NCBI RefSeq assembly: GCF_002015085.1
Contig: NZ_MUXW01000031.1
Span: forward strand, 1-57,175
Direction of reading: 5' to 3'
Length of the DNA: 57,175 nt
From: Glaesserella parasuis
GTDB lineage: Bacteria > Pseudomonadota > Gammaproteobacteria > Enterobacterales > Pasteurellaceae
The notes beneath the pieces are model-generated. The model ran no database searches and was not told where the DNA came from. It saw only the letters and a program-made list of their open reading frames with translations. Shown piece by piece: positions 24,416-33,009 of this stretch. Position 1 is the stretch's first letter. Each line of letters opens with the position of its first letter. The position numbers and the translations under genes are program-made.

Positions 24416-26917
24416 ATGGCAAAAACCTATTACTCCGTTTTAACCACCTACGGTTCACAACTTTTTGCAAATGCGATGACAAATCGCCAAGCAGTGAACA
24501 TTACCCATTTTGCCGTTGGTGATGGCAATGGGCGAGCTGTACAGCCTGATTCTACTCGCACATCACTTGTGAGAGAAGTCCACAAAGCGAGTATCAGTGC
24601 AGTCAGTCGAGATCCGAGAAACAATCGCCAAGTCATTTTTGAGCTAACCTTACCTGAAAATGTCGGTGGCTTTTGGATTCGTGAAATGGGGATTTTTGAT
24701 AATGCAGGGCGATTGGTTGCGATTGCTAACTGCCCCGATACCTATAAACCACGATTAGAAGAAGGTAGTGGCAAAATTCAAGTGTTGCGAATGATTTTAT
24801 TAGTGAGTTCGTCGGATGCAGTGACATTAAGTGTGGATGATTCAGTGATTTTTGTGACACGGGGACAGTTTACCCCAAAAACCATCACCGCAAATAGTAT
24901 CAATGGTTTTGATGACACAGGACATTCTCACGCAATTGACACAGCCACTACGTCTCGCAAAGGGATTACCCAACTCACCAACGACACAGGACTAGACTCT
25001 GAAGTATTGGCATTAACCGCAAAAGCAGGTAAATCCATTGCTCAGTCTGTGGCACAGTTGCAACTTAGTACAACCAATGCGCTAAATCAAAAAGTCAATA
25101 AAACCGACATCAGTAACGCTGTCAATTCCACGTCGCAAACCACAGTGGCTTCTTCACAAGCGGTAAAAACGGCTTATGATTTAGCTAATAGCAAATACAC
25201 AGCTCAAGATGCCAGCCCAACCCAAAAAGGCTTAGTTCAACTCGCCAATAACCTAACCACCGATGATGCCACAAAGGCGTTGACGGCGGCGCAGGGCAAA
25301 GCCCTCAAAGACAAGATTGATGGGATTGAGATTGGGGGGCGGAATTTAATTAAAAATTCTCGGCTGCTAAACGGCACCAATCACTGGACTGTAATTGGGG
25401 GACAAGACCTAAGGAATGGCATCGCAGTTTTTAAAAGTTTAGATACATCAACGGAATGGTGGTGGAGGCAAAGTTTTAATCTGCCCGAGAAGCAATATAC
25501 ATTTAGCGCTGAGGTCAAACCCGAAAGAACTGCGTTTTATATCCATCTACAGAATGGGGAGAGATGGCTTAATTTTTATGCAAGAAATTTGACTCCTGGC
25601 GTATGGCAAAAAATATCGATTACATTTGTAAGTGCAGTAAGGCAAATTACGTTTGTTAACCCAGGCGAAGGACTTGTCGAATTGCAAAATCCTATGCTTG
25701 TCGAAGGTAATCGAGCTATGACTTGGGCTCCAGCCCCAGAAGACGCAGAAGATTACAACCGTCAAAACTACGTCGCCAAATCTGGCGATACGATGACTGG
25801 CATACTCAATATCAACCACGCCGCCTCTTATTTAAGAGGTAAAAATAACGATGTGGATGATTGGTTTGTCGGACGAGTTAGGGATAATGACAACGACGTG
25901 GCGCTTGTGTCATATCAATACAGTACCGGCGTCCACCTCAAGGCGGACAGAGTTGAGAGCAACAAGGCCATCTATCATGGAGCGAATAAAGTCTTTGACG
26001 AGGGCAACCTGCTCCCGGTCAAGCAAATCAACTTGCGGTCTCATATTCCTAATACTCAAATTGAGTACCAAAACGCCACGCCCGCAGAGTTGCCTGTGGG
26101 TAGCTATATAGGATTTACAACCAATGCGCAGCTAAGTGGCAGCGGCATATTTAGCGGATGGGGTTTTGTCAGCAAAATAGATAATACCCAAGCCTTTCGC
26201 CAAGCTGTAAACTTTGATAGGCATTTTGCCCAATGGGGCAACAATGCCAGTGGCTGGGGGAGCGTGCATGAGTACTTTATGCTCCGCCCACGATTAGAAG
26301 TAAGCAACCTCAATGACGTCACTGTGTATGGCGTGTACTCCCAAATGGCAAATGCCAACGCTCAGCCTAACCTCAACTACCCTGCACAAGAGGCGGGGAC
26401 GTTGCTGGTTACGCCATCTGCGTATGGTTATCAGCAAGAGTACACAACCTTTTACAGCAATAAAAAATTTGTGAGAGGCAGAGAAGGCAACAGATGGCTG
26501 CTGTGGAAGCAGATTGACGGAGCGGATTGGAGTGAAGTGAGAAATAAGCCAACGACCGCATCAGGTTTAGGTATTAATGATTTTGATAATAGAGTGACAG
26601 CGTTATTTACTTATCAAAAAATCGGCAACTTCGAAATCCGCAAATACCCTGATGGGACGATGATTCAAACCTATTTTTATGATGTAAATGATTTGAAAGA
26701 GTGGATAGAAAAGCAATTTACTTGGGCTGTCGCTTTTGCTGATAAACCTATGGTGATACCTAAAGTGGAGCATACCTATGGTATAAACAGCGATGTTGGT
26801 AGTGCTATTATGAGAAAAAGCACCAATGCTGTTTGTTATTATAAATTATATGAACACAACAGTGAGAATCAAGGTGACTGTCGAGTGCAATTTTTAGGTG
26901 TTGGTCGCTGGAAATAG
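24416..26917 (+). CDS. H: Tail fibre protein (P2 gpH-like), mosaic
   Basis: 833 residues. The N-terminal third (about 1-170) is the conserved baseplate-attachment domain: KTYYSVLTTYGSQLFANAMT, then ENVGGFWIREMGIFD. A repeat-rich shaft follows with TTSRKGITQLTN and TQKGLVQLANN. From about residue 300 (EIGGRNLIKNS) the protein changes to a carbohydrate-binding-like part and a long receptor-binding end. Codon use in that part differs, with more GGC and GCC codons, as expected from exchange of host-range modules. The stop is followed by a tail fibre assembly gene. Confidence 0.92.
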   Translation: MAKTYYSVLTTYGSQLFANAMTNRQAVNITHFAVGDGNGRAVQPDSTRTSLVREVHKASISAVSRDPRNNRQVIFELTLPENVGGFWIREMGIFDNAGRLVAIANCPDTYKPRLEEGSGKIQVLRMILLVSSSDAVTLSVDDSVIFVTRGQFTPKTITANSINGFDDTGHSHAIDTATTSRKGITQLTNDTGLDSEVLALTAKAGKSIAQSVAQLQLSTTNALNQKVNKTDISNAVNSTSQTTVASSQAVKTAYDLANSKYTAQDASPTQKGLVQLANNLTTDDATKALTAAQGKALKDKIDGIEIGGRNLIKNSRLLNGTNHWTVIGGQDLRNGIAVFKSLDTSTEWWWRQSFNLPEKQYTFSAEVKPERTAFYIHLQNGERWLNFYARNLTPGVWQKISITFVSAVRQITFVNPGEGLVELQNPMLVEGNRAMTWAPAPEDAEDYNRQNYVAKSGDTMTGILNINHAASYLRGKNNDVDDWFVGRVRDNDNDVALVSYQYSTGVHLKADRVESNKAIYHGANKVFDEGNLLPVKQINLRSHIPNTQIEYQNATPAELPVGSYIGFTTNAQLSGSGIFSGWGFVSKIDNTQAFRQAVNFDRHFAQWGNNASGWGSVHEYFMLRPRLEVSNLNDVTVYGVYSQMANANAQPNLNYPAQEAGTLLVTPSAYGYQQEYTTFYSNKKFVRGREGNRWLLWKQIDGADWSEVRNKPTTASGLGINDFDNRVTALFTYQKIGNFEIRKYPDGTMIQTYFYDVNDLKEWIEKQFTWAVAFADKPMVIPKVEHTYGINSDVGSAIMRKSTNAVCYYKLYEHNSENQGDCRVQFLGVGRWK

Positions 26918-26926
26918 GAGAATACA

Positions 26927-27490
26927 ATGGCAATTTTTTATAAAGACGGTTTTTATAACAACGACCACGGCGGTTTTGTACCTGAAGGGGCTTGTGAAAT
27001 TTCGGAACAAACCTACCGCTTGTTACTTGAAGGACAAGCTCAAGGTAAGCTAATCGTTGCCGATGATGAAGGGCTTCCGATTTTAGTTGAACCAGCGCCG
27101 ATGCCTATTGAAGAACAACGCCAACAAACCCGTAATGCCATCAACGCTCTGCGAGATAAGAAAATCAACGGTGGCGTTTATGTGTCAGCGATTGACAAAT
27201 GGATTGATACTGACGCCACCGCCGAACGCAATATCTTGTCTGTCAAAGCCACATTTGACTTATTCGGTGACCAAGAAATTCCGTGGACCTTCGCCGATAA
27301 TTCGGTGGCAATGATTAACAAAGAGAAGCTACTGGTTATTTGGCAAGTGTTGATGGAAGCCAAAACGAACAATCACGCTAACGCCTTGAAGCATAAAGCG
27401 ATGGTGGAGCAAGTAGAAAACCCACTTGAATATGATTATTCGAGTGGGTGGACGCAGACTTATGAGGAGTTTGTAAATGAACAAATCTAA
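26927..27490 (+). CDS. Tail fibre assembly protein
   Basis: 187 residues. MAIFYKDGFYNNDHGGFVPE resembles other fibre-assembly proteins, and the middle (residues about 70-170, RNAINALRDKKINGGVYVSA) matches the DUF4376 domain found in fibre chaperones. Position right after the fibre gene supports this. It overlaps the next gene by 14 bp. Confidence 0.83.
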   Translation: MAIFYKDGFYNNDHGGFVPEGACEISEQTYRLLLEGQAQGKLIVADDEGLPILVEPAPMPIEEQRQQTRNAINALRDKKINGGVYVSAIDKWIDTDATAERNILSVKATFDLFGDQEIPWTFADNSVAMINKEKLLVIWQVLMEAKTNNHANALKHKAMVEQVENPLEYDYSSGWTQTYEEFVNEQI

Positions 27491-27746
27491 ATTGCTATTG
27501 TGGTTGTATCACGTTGTGATTGCCATTGACCAACTATTTAACGCCCTAACAGGCGGTGCGGCAGATGAAACCTTTTCAAGCCGTTGCTACCGTGGGGCGA
27601 TACTTGCCGAGAAGCCACGCAAGCGGTGGCGTTTTTGGTTTGCTTTTATCAATGGGCTGTTTTTTGATAAACAGCATTGCCAAACCGCCTACGAAAGCGA
27701 AGTTAAACGCAAGCAATATCCCCCAGAGTTTAGCAAAATCCGCTGA
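27477..27746 (+). CDS. Conserved small phage protein after tail fibre genes
   Basis: 89 residues with LLWLYHVVIAIDQLFNALTGG, a DETFSSRCYR motif and WRFWFAFINGLFF. I know this pattern (D-Q-x-x-N, DETxSSRxYR) from short uncharacterised genes near tail genes in Mu- and P2-like phages. One weak hydrophobic N-terminal segment; function unknown. Confidence 0.75.
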   Translation: MNKSKLLLWLYHVVIAIDQLFNALTGGAADETFSSRCYRGAILAEKPRKRWRFWFAFINGLFFDKQHCQTAYESEVKRKQYPPEFSKIR

Positions 27747-27747
27747 T

Positions 27748-27807
27748 TGTTATCCCCAAATCCACACTTCCAACCGCTCGCTTCAGGGCGGTTTTCTTTT
27801 CACAATA
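27748..27807 (+). promoter_or_regulatory. Late promoter for the FI-FII-E-U-D operon
   Basis: TGT (27748-27750), 13 bp, ACA (27764-27766), 35 bp, ACAATA (27802-27807). The spacer contains the pairing ACCGC/GCGGT (27774-27792) with a T-rich tail, a possible terminator for the preceding operon. P2 also has a late promoter before FI. Confidence 0.78.
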
Positions 27808-27849
27808 GCCTTCAATTTATCCCCTTTTATTTAAACAGAAGGATTTTCT

Positions 27850-29019
27850 ATGGACTATCTACACGGTGTTCGAGTACTGGAAATCAACGAAGGCACACGA
27901 CCAATTCGAACCATTGCCACCGCAATTATCGGAATGGTGTGTACTGCCGATGATGCCGACAGTGCAACTTTCCCCCTAAATAAACCTGTTTTAATTACCG
28001 ATCCTGTCGCTGCAATTGGCAAAGCTGGCACACAAGGCACATTGGCACGCAGTCTTGACGCTATCGGTGATTCTGTTAAAACCCCTGTGATTGTGGTGCG
28101 TGTTGCCCACGATGAAAACGCCGATACACTCACCGCAAATGTGATTGGTACAGTGACCGATCAAGGCGAATACACAGGCTTAAAAGCCTTGCTGGTGGCA
28201 AATACCGTCTGCGGTTTTAAACCACGCATCTTAGGCGTGCCTGAATTGGATAATCAAGCGGTGGCAACGGAGCTTGCCAGTATCTGTAAAAAATTGCGTG
28301 CTTTTGGCTATATCAGCTCAAACGGTGCGAAAACCCGTGATGCGGCTATTCAATATGCCCGCAATTTCGGACAACGTGAATTGATGATGATCCACGGTGA
28401 TTTTGTTTCTTTTGACACTGCAACAAAATCCTACAAACCGAACTCTGCCGTTGCTCGTGCATTGGGCTTGCGTGCCTTGTTAGATAAAACCGTCGGCTGG
28501 CACAAAAACCTGTCTAACGTAGTAATTGATGGGGTGACGGGTGTCACTATCCCGATGTCTTTTGATATTCAAGATTCAAGCACTGACGTGAATATGCTCA
28601 ATGAGAAAAACATTTCCGTGCCAATCAACTTCAACGGCTATCGCATTTGGGGCGGTCGCACCTTATCAAGCGATAAACTTTTTGCTTTTGAGCAGTACAC
28701 CCGAACCGCTCAGATTATTGCGGACACCTTCGGCGAAGCGTTCGACTGGGCGATTGATAAACCGCTTACACCAAGTTTGGTGAAAGATATGCTGGAAATG
28801 ATCAACCAAAAATTCCGTTACTGGAAAAATTTAGGTTATATCGTGGACGGCTCGGCTTGGGTCGATGCCGATATTAACACCAAAGACATTATCAAAGATG
28901 GTCAGTTCTTTATTGATTATGACTATACCCCGATGCCGTCGTTGGAAAACCTGAATTTACGTCAGCGTATTACCGACAAATACTTGATGGACTTTGCAGC
29001 GAAAGTGGCTGCGGCATAA
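27850..29019 (+). CDS. FI: Contractile tail sheath protein (P2 gpFI family)
   Basis: 389 residues, close to P2 FI (396). It begins DYLHGVRVLEINEGTRPIRT and has the C-terminal RYWKNLGYIVDGSAWVDAD and NLRQRITDKYLMDFA motifs of sheath proteins. It forms the outer contractile cylinder around the FII tube. Confidence 0.96.
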   Translation: MDYLHGVRVLEINEGTRPIRTIATAIIGMVCTADDADSATFPLNKPVLITDPVAAIGKAGTQGTLARSLDAIGDSVKTPVIVVRVAHDENADTLTANVIGTVTDQGEYTGLKALLVANTVCGFKPRILGVPELDNQAVATELASICKKLRAFGYISSNGAKTRDAAIQYARNFGQRELMMIHGDFVSFDTATKSYKPNSAVARALGLRALLDKTVGWHKNLSNVVIDGVTGVTIPMSFDIQDSSTDVNMLNEKNISVPINFNGYRIWGGRTLSSDKLFAFEQYTRTAQIIADTFGEAFDWAIDKPLTPSLVKDMLEMINQKFRYWKNLGYIVDGSAWVDADINTKDIIKDGQFFIDYDYTPMPSLENLNLRQRITDKYLMDFAAKVAAA

Positions 29020-29033
29020 AAATCCCCCCTAGT

Positions 29034-29053
29034 CCCCCTTTTTCAAAGGGGGG
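29034..29053. repeat. C-rich/G-rich intergenic palindrome
   Basis: CCCCCTTT and AAAGGGGG form a short hairpin between FI and FII. This type of CCCCCT...AGGGGG repeat is common between genes in several bacteria. There is no T run, so it is more likely an RNA-stabilising hairpin or a mobile palindrome than a terminator. Confidence 0.5.
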
Positions 29054-29074
29054 AATGTTGAATAAGGAAAAAAT

Positions 29075-29584
29075 ATGGCTTTACCACGATTATTAAAATT
29101 GATGAACGTCTTCAATAACGGTTTTGGTTATGAAGGCGTAGCAGAAGAAGTCGAATTGCCGAAATTGACGATGAAGCAAGAAGGTTTCCGCACAGGCGGT
29201 ATGTTGGGCGAAGTGTCGGCAAATCAAGGCTTAGAAAAATTAGAAATAACCCACAAATACGCGGGCATTGTGCCAGAGTTATTCAAAGGGTTTGCCACAG
29301 ATACCATTGACAGCGAATTAATTCGTTTTGCGGGTAGCTATCAACGTGACGACACAGGCGAAATTACCGCCGTTGAAGTGTTGGTGCGTGGTCGCCACAC
29401 AGAGTTAGACGGTGGCAGTAGCAAAACAGGGGAAAAAACCGAAACTACGATTAAATCGGCACTTTCCTACTACAAGCTAACGGTGGACGGCAAGGAATTG
29501 ATTGAGATTGATTTAATCAATTCGGTGTTCAAAGTGGACGGCAAAGATCGTTATGCACAACACCGTGCGGCGATTGGGCTTTAA
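29075..29584 (+). CDS. FII: Tail tube protein (P2 gpFII family)
   Basis: 169 residues starting ALPRLLKLMNVFNNGFGYEG, the conserved FII start. It polymerises into the inner tail tube. P2 FII has 172 residues. It is followed by a single copy of a host-type palindrome before E. Confidence 0.95.
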   Translation: MALPRLLKLMNVFNNGFGYEGVAEEVELPKLTMKQEGFRTGGMLGEVSANQGLEKLEITHKYAGIVPELFKGFATDTIDSELIRFAGSYQRDDTGEITAVEVLVRGRHTELDGGSSKTGEKTETTIKSALSYYKLTVDGKELIEIDLINSVFKVDGKDRYAQHRAAIGL

Positions 29585-29600
29585 TATCTAAGATGAAAAC

Positions 29601-29623
29601 GGACACACGCAGTGTGTCCCTAC
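29601..29623. repeat. Single copy of the GGACACACGCAGTGTGTCC palindrome inside the prophage
   Basis: Identical to one arm of the paired repeats at 47085-47161 and 53494-53557, with CCTAC completing it. It is a palindrome with a GCA centre. It lies just upstream of the ribosome site of E. Confidence 0.75.
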
Positions 29624-29635
29624 AAGGAAAAAACA

Positions 29636-29971
29636 ATGAAAAAGAAAACTGATCCAAATGTGACAACAGTCAAATTAAAAGCAGGCATTGTGCGTGGTGA
29701 ACAGACCATTACCGAAATTCAGGTGCGTAAGCCAAACATTCAGGCACTCAAAGGCTTGAAGTTGCTCGATTTAATGCAGTCGGATGTAAACAGCATCATC
29801 ACTTTACTTCCCCGAATTACCCAGCCGATGTTGCATAAATCCGACATTGACCGCTTAGATGTGGCTGATTTTACTAAACTCACTGGGGCTGTCTTTGAAG
29901 TGATGAACTTGAATGAAGATGACATCGAAAGTGACGAAGAGGGAAAGTCCGACTCATCCCTTATTGCGTAG
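29636..29971 (+). CDS. E: Tail assembly chaperone (P2 gpE family)
   Basis: 111 residues with KPNIQALKGLKLLDLMQSDV and ITLLPRITQPMLHKSDID, matching the gpE tail-assembly family. AAGGAA lies 6 bp before the ATG at 29636. The gene ends shortly after a slippery heptamer where some ribosomes should move to the -1 frame and make the longer E-E' product. Such chaperone pairs wrap the tape measure during tail assembly. Confidence 0.92.
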   Translation: MKKKTDPNVTTVKLKAGIVRGEQTITEIQVRKPNIQALKGLKLLDLMQSDVNSIITLLPRITQPMLHKSDIDRLDVADFTKLTGAVFEVMNLNEDDIESDEEGKSDSSLIA

Positions 29972-30099
29972 AAGATGCCATTGCTGACATCGCTATTGTG
30001 TTCCATTGGCAACCCAATGCCTTTGACGATATGTATCTTGATGAATTAATGCAATGGCGAGAGCAAGCACGAAAACGGACAGAAACCAACGAAGAATAA
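29636..30099 (+). CDS. E': E-E' fusion made by -1 frameshift
   Basis: Reading E to the heptamer G-GGA-AAG at 29941-29947 and then shifting back one base gives 104 + 50 codons. The new end, VRLIPYCVEDAIADIAIVFH then WQPNAFDDMYLDELMQW, stops at 30097-30099. It carries the GpE' helix seen in P2, where the same -1 event occurs. Expected size is 154 residues against 142 in P2. Confidence 0.85.
29941..29947 (+). promoter_or_regulatory. -1 ribosomal slippery heptamer
   Basis: GGGAAAG in phase as G-GGA-AAG, a canonical X-XXY-YYZ site, 21 bp before the zero-frame stop of E. Confidence 0.85.
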
Positions 30100-30100
30100 G

Positions 30101-30158
30101 ACAAGCGGTCGGATAACGAGAAAAATTTGCAAAAAAATCTCAATATCTGACCGCTTGT
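30101..30158. repeat. Inverted pair of uptake-signal sequences
   Basis: ACAAGCGGTC at 30101-30110 and its complement GACCGCTTGT at 30149-30158, with arms extending to 15 bases with one mismatch. Paired uptake signals often form terminators in Pasteurellaceae. Here the pair lies between E' and U. Confidence 0.8.
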
Positions 30159-30175
30159 TATATTAAGGAAATTAA

Positions 30176-30613
30176 ATGCTCCAAAACTCCGCTATGATGT
30201 GCCTTGGGTTGTTTGTTTTTATGCGACAAACCGTACCCTACCAAGAAACCAGCCGAGAATTATCGTGGAACCACCCGACAAACAGTGTCGTGGGGAAATT
30301 GCCACGCACGCAGTTTACAGGCAAAGCCAGCGAAACGATGACGATTAGCGGCACATTAATCCCTGAACTGACAGGCGGTCGATTAAGTTTAACGGCGTTG
30401 GAATTAATGGCAGAGCAAGGCAAACCCTATCCGTTAATTGATGGGGCAACGTTTATGGTGTTAGGCTGGTTTGTGATTGAAAATATCAGCGTGCAAAGTA
30501 GCCTTTTCTTTGGTGACGGTGCACCACGTCGCCTTGATTTTTCCCTTTCGCTAAAACGGGTCGATGACTCAATGATGACCGAAATCAGCGACGACATTAT
30601 GAGCTTACTATGA
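30176..30613 (+). CDS. U: Tail protein U (P2 gpU family)
   Basis: 145 residues. The N-terminus MCLGLFVFMRQTVPYQETSR and the middle GGRLSLTALELMAEQGKPYP are gpU hallmarks. gpU contributes to tail tip completion. It overlaps D by 4 bp. Confidence 0.93.
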   Translation: MLQNSAMMCLGLFVFMRQTVPYQETSRELSWNHPTNSVVGKLPRTQFTGKASETMTISGTLIPELTGGRLSLTALELMAEQGKPYPLIDGATFMVLGWFVIENISVQSSLFFGDGAPRRLDFSLSLKRVDDSMMTEISDDIMSLL

Positions 30614-31752
30614 ATTTACTTGATAGATTAAAGCAAAACGGTCACCGTATTCCTGCCTTTCATCTTACCGTTCGACCAAATCCGAAAAAATCCACAGGCG
30701 GAACGAAAGACATCACTACTCTACTCTCTCAACGCTTGATGAATTTAACCCTGACGGACAGTCGGGGCTTTGAAGCCGATCAGCTCGATTTTACCTTAGA
30801 TGATACCGACGGCTTGTTGGAACTGCCGAGCCGTGGAGCGATTTTATCTCTTGGGCTAGGTTGGAAAGATGAAGCCTTGACCTTTAAGGGTGAATACACC
30901 GTGGACGAAGTAGAGCATTCAGGCGCTCCCGACTGTGTCACCATTCGGGCAAGGTCGGCGGACTTGCGTGGCAGTTTAATGAACCGACACGAGCGAAGTT
31001 TTCACAAAACCACGCTAGGCAAAATCGTGCAACAGATTGCCGACGAAAACCAACTACAAGCGATGGTGGGCGATGAGTACAAAAACCTTGAGATTAAGCA
31101 TATTGACCAAACGGACGAAAGCTCAATCAGCTTTTTAACTCGCCTTGCCGAAGAACACGATGCGATAGCCACCGTCAAAAATGGGCGATTATTGTTTATT
31201 AAATCGGGCAAATCCACCACTGCAAGCGGTCAGAAACTGCCTGAATTTATCCTCACCCGACAAGATGGCGACAGTCACCGCTTTGCCATTGCTGAAGGGG
31301 ATAACTACAAAGCGGTTAAAGCCTACTGGCACGACACCGCAACGGGCAAGCGTGGCGAAGTGATTATTGATGAAAATACCGAAGTGAAGAAGGTCAATAA
31401 AACCACCAAGAAAGGCAAAATCAGCAAAAAGCAGACCACCGTTATTCAGCAAAATAAGCCAGTGGAAAGCGACAATGACCAAATTAAAACCCTACGTCAT
31501 ACCTACGCTACACAGCAAACCGCATTGAATGCTTGTAAACGCCACTTTGAAAAACTACAACGTGGCGTGGCGACCTTTAGCCTAAACCTTGCGGAAGGTA
31601 ATGCGGAGCTAATCCCCGAAACGACAGTAAACGTGGTGGGCTTTAAAGCCGAGATTGACTCAAATGCGTGGATAGTGACGCAAGTTACTCATTCGATTTC
31701 TGAGAACAGCGGATTTACTACGGCGATTGAGTGTGAGTTGAAGGTGGTTTGA
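30610..31752 (+). CDS. D: Baseplate hub / late control protein D
   Basis: 380 residues with RGFEADQLDFTLDDTDGLLE, the D-family core, and SFLTRLAEEHDAIATVKNGR. It corresponds to the T4 gp27-like hub in contractile tails. A Lys-rich stretch around residues 255-280 (KKVNKTTKKGKISKKQTT) interrupts the domain. It is the last structural gene; the next four genes to the right belong to accessory DNA. Confidence 0.94.
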   Translation: MNLLDRLKQNGHRIPAFHLTVRPNPKKSTGGTKDITTLLSQRLMNLTLTDSRGFEADQLDFTLDDTDGLLELPSRGAILSLGLGWKDEALTFKGEYTVDEVEHSGAPDCVTIRARSADLRGSLMNRHERSFHKTTLGKIVQQIADENQLQAMVGDEYKNLEIKHIDQTDESSISFLTRLAEEHDAIATVKNGRLLFIKSGKSTTASGQKLPEFILTRQDGDSHRFAIAEGDNYKAVKAYWHDTATGKRGEVIIDENTEVKKVNKTTKKGKISKKQTTVIQQNKPVESDNDQIKTLRHTYATQQTALNACKRHFEKLQRGVATFSLNLAEGNAELIPETTVNVVGFKAEIDSNAWIVTQVTHSISENSGFTTAIECELKVV

Positions 31753-31768
31753 TATGTGCAGTAAAATA

Positions 31769-31993
31769 TTATTGTTCTATGCGTTTGGATAAAAGCAAAT
31801 ATCTCTTTAATAATTGGTGTAATGTATAGTAACTAAGTGAAGCGAGTACAAAAAACATCGTATATTTAACCGCTTTATTGGGTGCAATATAGATGATTAT
31901 ATCGGTTAAAATAGGGTTGCTTGTGAGTAAAAATAAAGCCACAAACAACCATTTTTTGAATAGATTAAATTGTACTCGTAATTCTTTTTGCAT
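31769..31993 (-). CDS. Small membrane protein of the accessory region
   Basis: 74 residues with two membrane segments (KWLFVALFLLTSNPILTDII and YTMFFVLASLSYYTLHQLL) and a basic end. The ATG at 31993 has GGGGGGAG just upstream. TATAAT lies 27 bp before the start, at the end of the preceding leftward gene, so it may have its own promoter. No family recognised. Confidence 0.75.
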   Translation of the reverse strand: MQKELRVQFNLFKKWLFVALFLLTSNPILTDIIIYIAPNKAVKYTMFFVLASLSYYTLHQLLKRYLLLSKRIEQ

Positions 31994-32026
31994 AACTCCC
32001 CCCTTGATGTTGGCATTATACAAAAA

Positions 32027-32809
32027 TTATTCGTTCTTATAGAGCCTTATGAGTTTGTTTCTGTCAGCATATCCTGTAATTTGTTTGTTATTTTCGAGTT
32101 TATAAATGACTTTTACTCGTTTCTGATTTCCTTTTGGCTCAACTATCATACAAAGCTGAGTTTTATTTAATACAAAATCTACTGATTTATTCCCTTTCGG
32201 ATATAAATAAATTGGGATACCAGCACGGTGGTTCACTTCCACAAATTTGGCTGCTTCTTTTTCTAGTTGAGATAAAGCCCCACAAATTTCAGAAAAAGGA
32301 TCATCGGTGACATCTTTATAGATTTCTTTTATGGCAGGGTATGCAGAAATAATCCCAAAGAGAACAACCCATAATAACGTAATTAGTTTTTTTATTTGTT
32401 CTAACGATATTGGTTTCTCTTCTGATAGAACATCTGATAATTCAGATAAATTTTGAGAAATTCCCTGAGTATCTATTCCATTTTCTTGTTGTATCAAATT
32501 TACGACGGACTGGATTTTGGCAATTGTTTCTTTTAGATTTTCATCGCTTGCCGATTTAAAAATCAGAGGAATTTGACTTTGAACCTGTTTTAAATTTTCA
32601 AATTCTGGTGGCAATAGATATCCAGTTGTGATCCCAGAAAGATTTTGAATTTCAACTAAACCTTTTATTTTTTTAAACTCAGGGGGGAGTAAAAAACCTA
32701 AGGTTTTTCCACCAAGATTTTGCATCTTGATTAATTTATTTAGCTTCTCAAACTCTGGTGGTAGAGTATAGCCAAGCAATTTTCCACTAAGACTTCTAAC
32801 TTCTTCCAT
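32027..32809 (-). CDS. Membrane protein with three LPPEF repeats
   Basis: 260 residues. Residues about 6-80 are three 25-residue repeats: LSGKLLGYTLPPEFEKLNKL, LGGKTLGFLLPPEFKKIKGL and LSGITTGYLLPPEFENLKQV. A helical linker follows, then a membrane helix (LITLLWVVLFGIISAYPAI, about 143-161). The C-terminal part has GIPIYLYPKGNKSVDF and VKVIYKLENNKQITGYADRN, which looks like an SH3-type beta domain. I recognise no named family. The start lies 10 bp after the end of a duplicated fragment of the 149-residue gene found 1.2 kb away, so it may be an alternative partner of that gene. Confidence 0.8.
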   Translation of the reverse strand: MEEVRSLSGKLLGYTLPPEFEKLNKLIKMQNLGGKTLGFLLPPEFKKIKGLVEIQNLSGITTGYLLPPEFENLKQVQSQIPLIFKSASDENLKETIAKIQSVVNLIQQENGIDTQGISQNLSELSDVLSEEKPISLEQIKKLITLLWVVLFGIISAYPAIKEIYKDVTDDPFSEICGALSQLEKEAAKFVEVNHRAGIPIYLYPKGNKSVDFVLNKTQLCMIVEPKGNQKRVKVIYKLENNKQITGYADRNKLIRLYKNE

Positions 32810-32818
32810 TATTACCCC

Positions 32819-32905
32819 TACCCAAACACCCTTTTCAATATTTCCCCAATTCTACTCTTGGTCTGTTTTGTTTCTTGCTGAAATAACGCCACTCGGTTTT
32901 TTCGT
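32819..32905 (-). pseudogene. Duplicated 3' remnant of the 149-residue gene
   Basis: About 87 bp nearly identical to 33997-34083 (three mismatches). It encodes the end of that gene: NRVALFQQETKQTKS then IGEILKRVFG and a stop. Homology ends abruptly upstream, so only the last 27-29 codons remain. It directly precedes the 260-residue gene, mirroring the junction with the 150-residue gene at 33996. Confidence 0.85.
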
Positions 32906-33009
32906 AGTTAGTGAATAGCCTGATAACACCTACCGCCCATTTTATTTCATTGTGCTTTCCGATATTCTGCGGAAAAACCTTTAACACCGTATTCGTAAAG
33001 GAGAAATTT

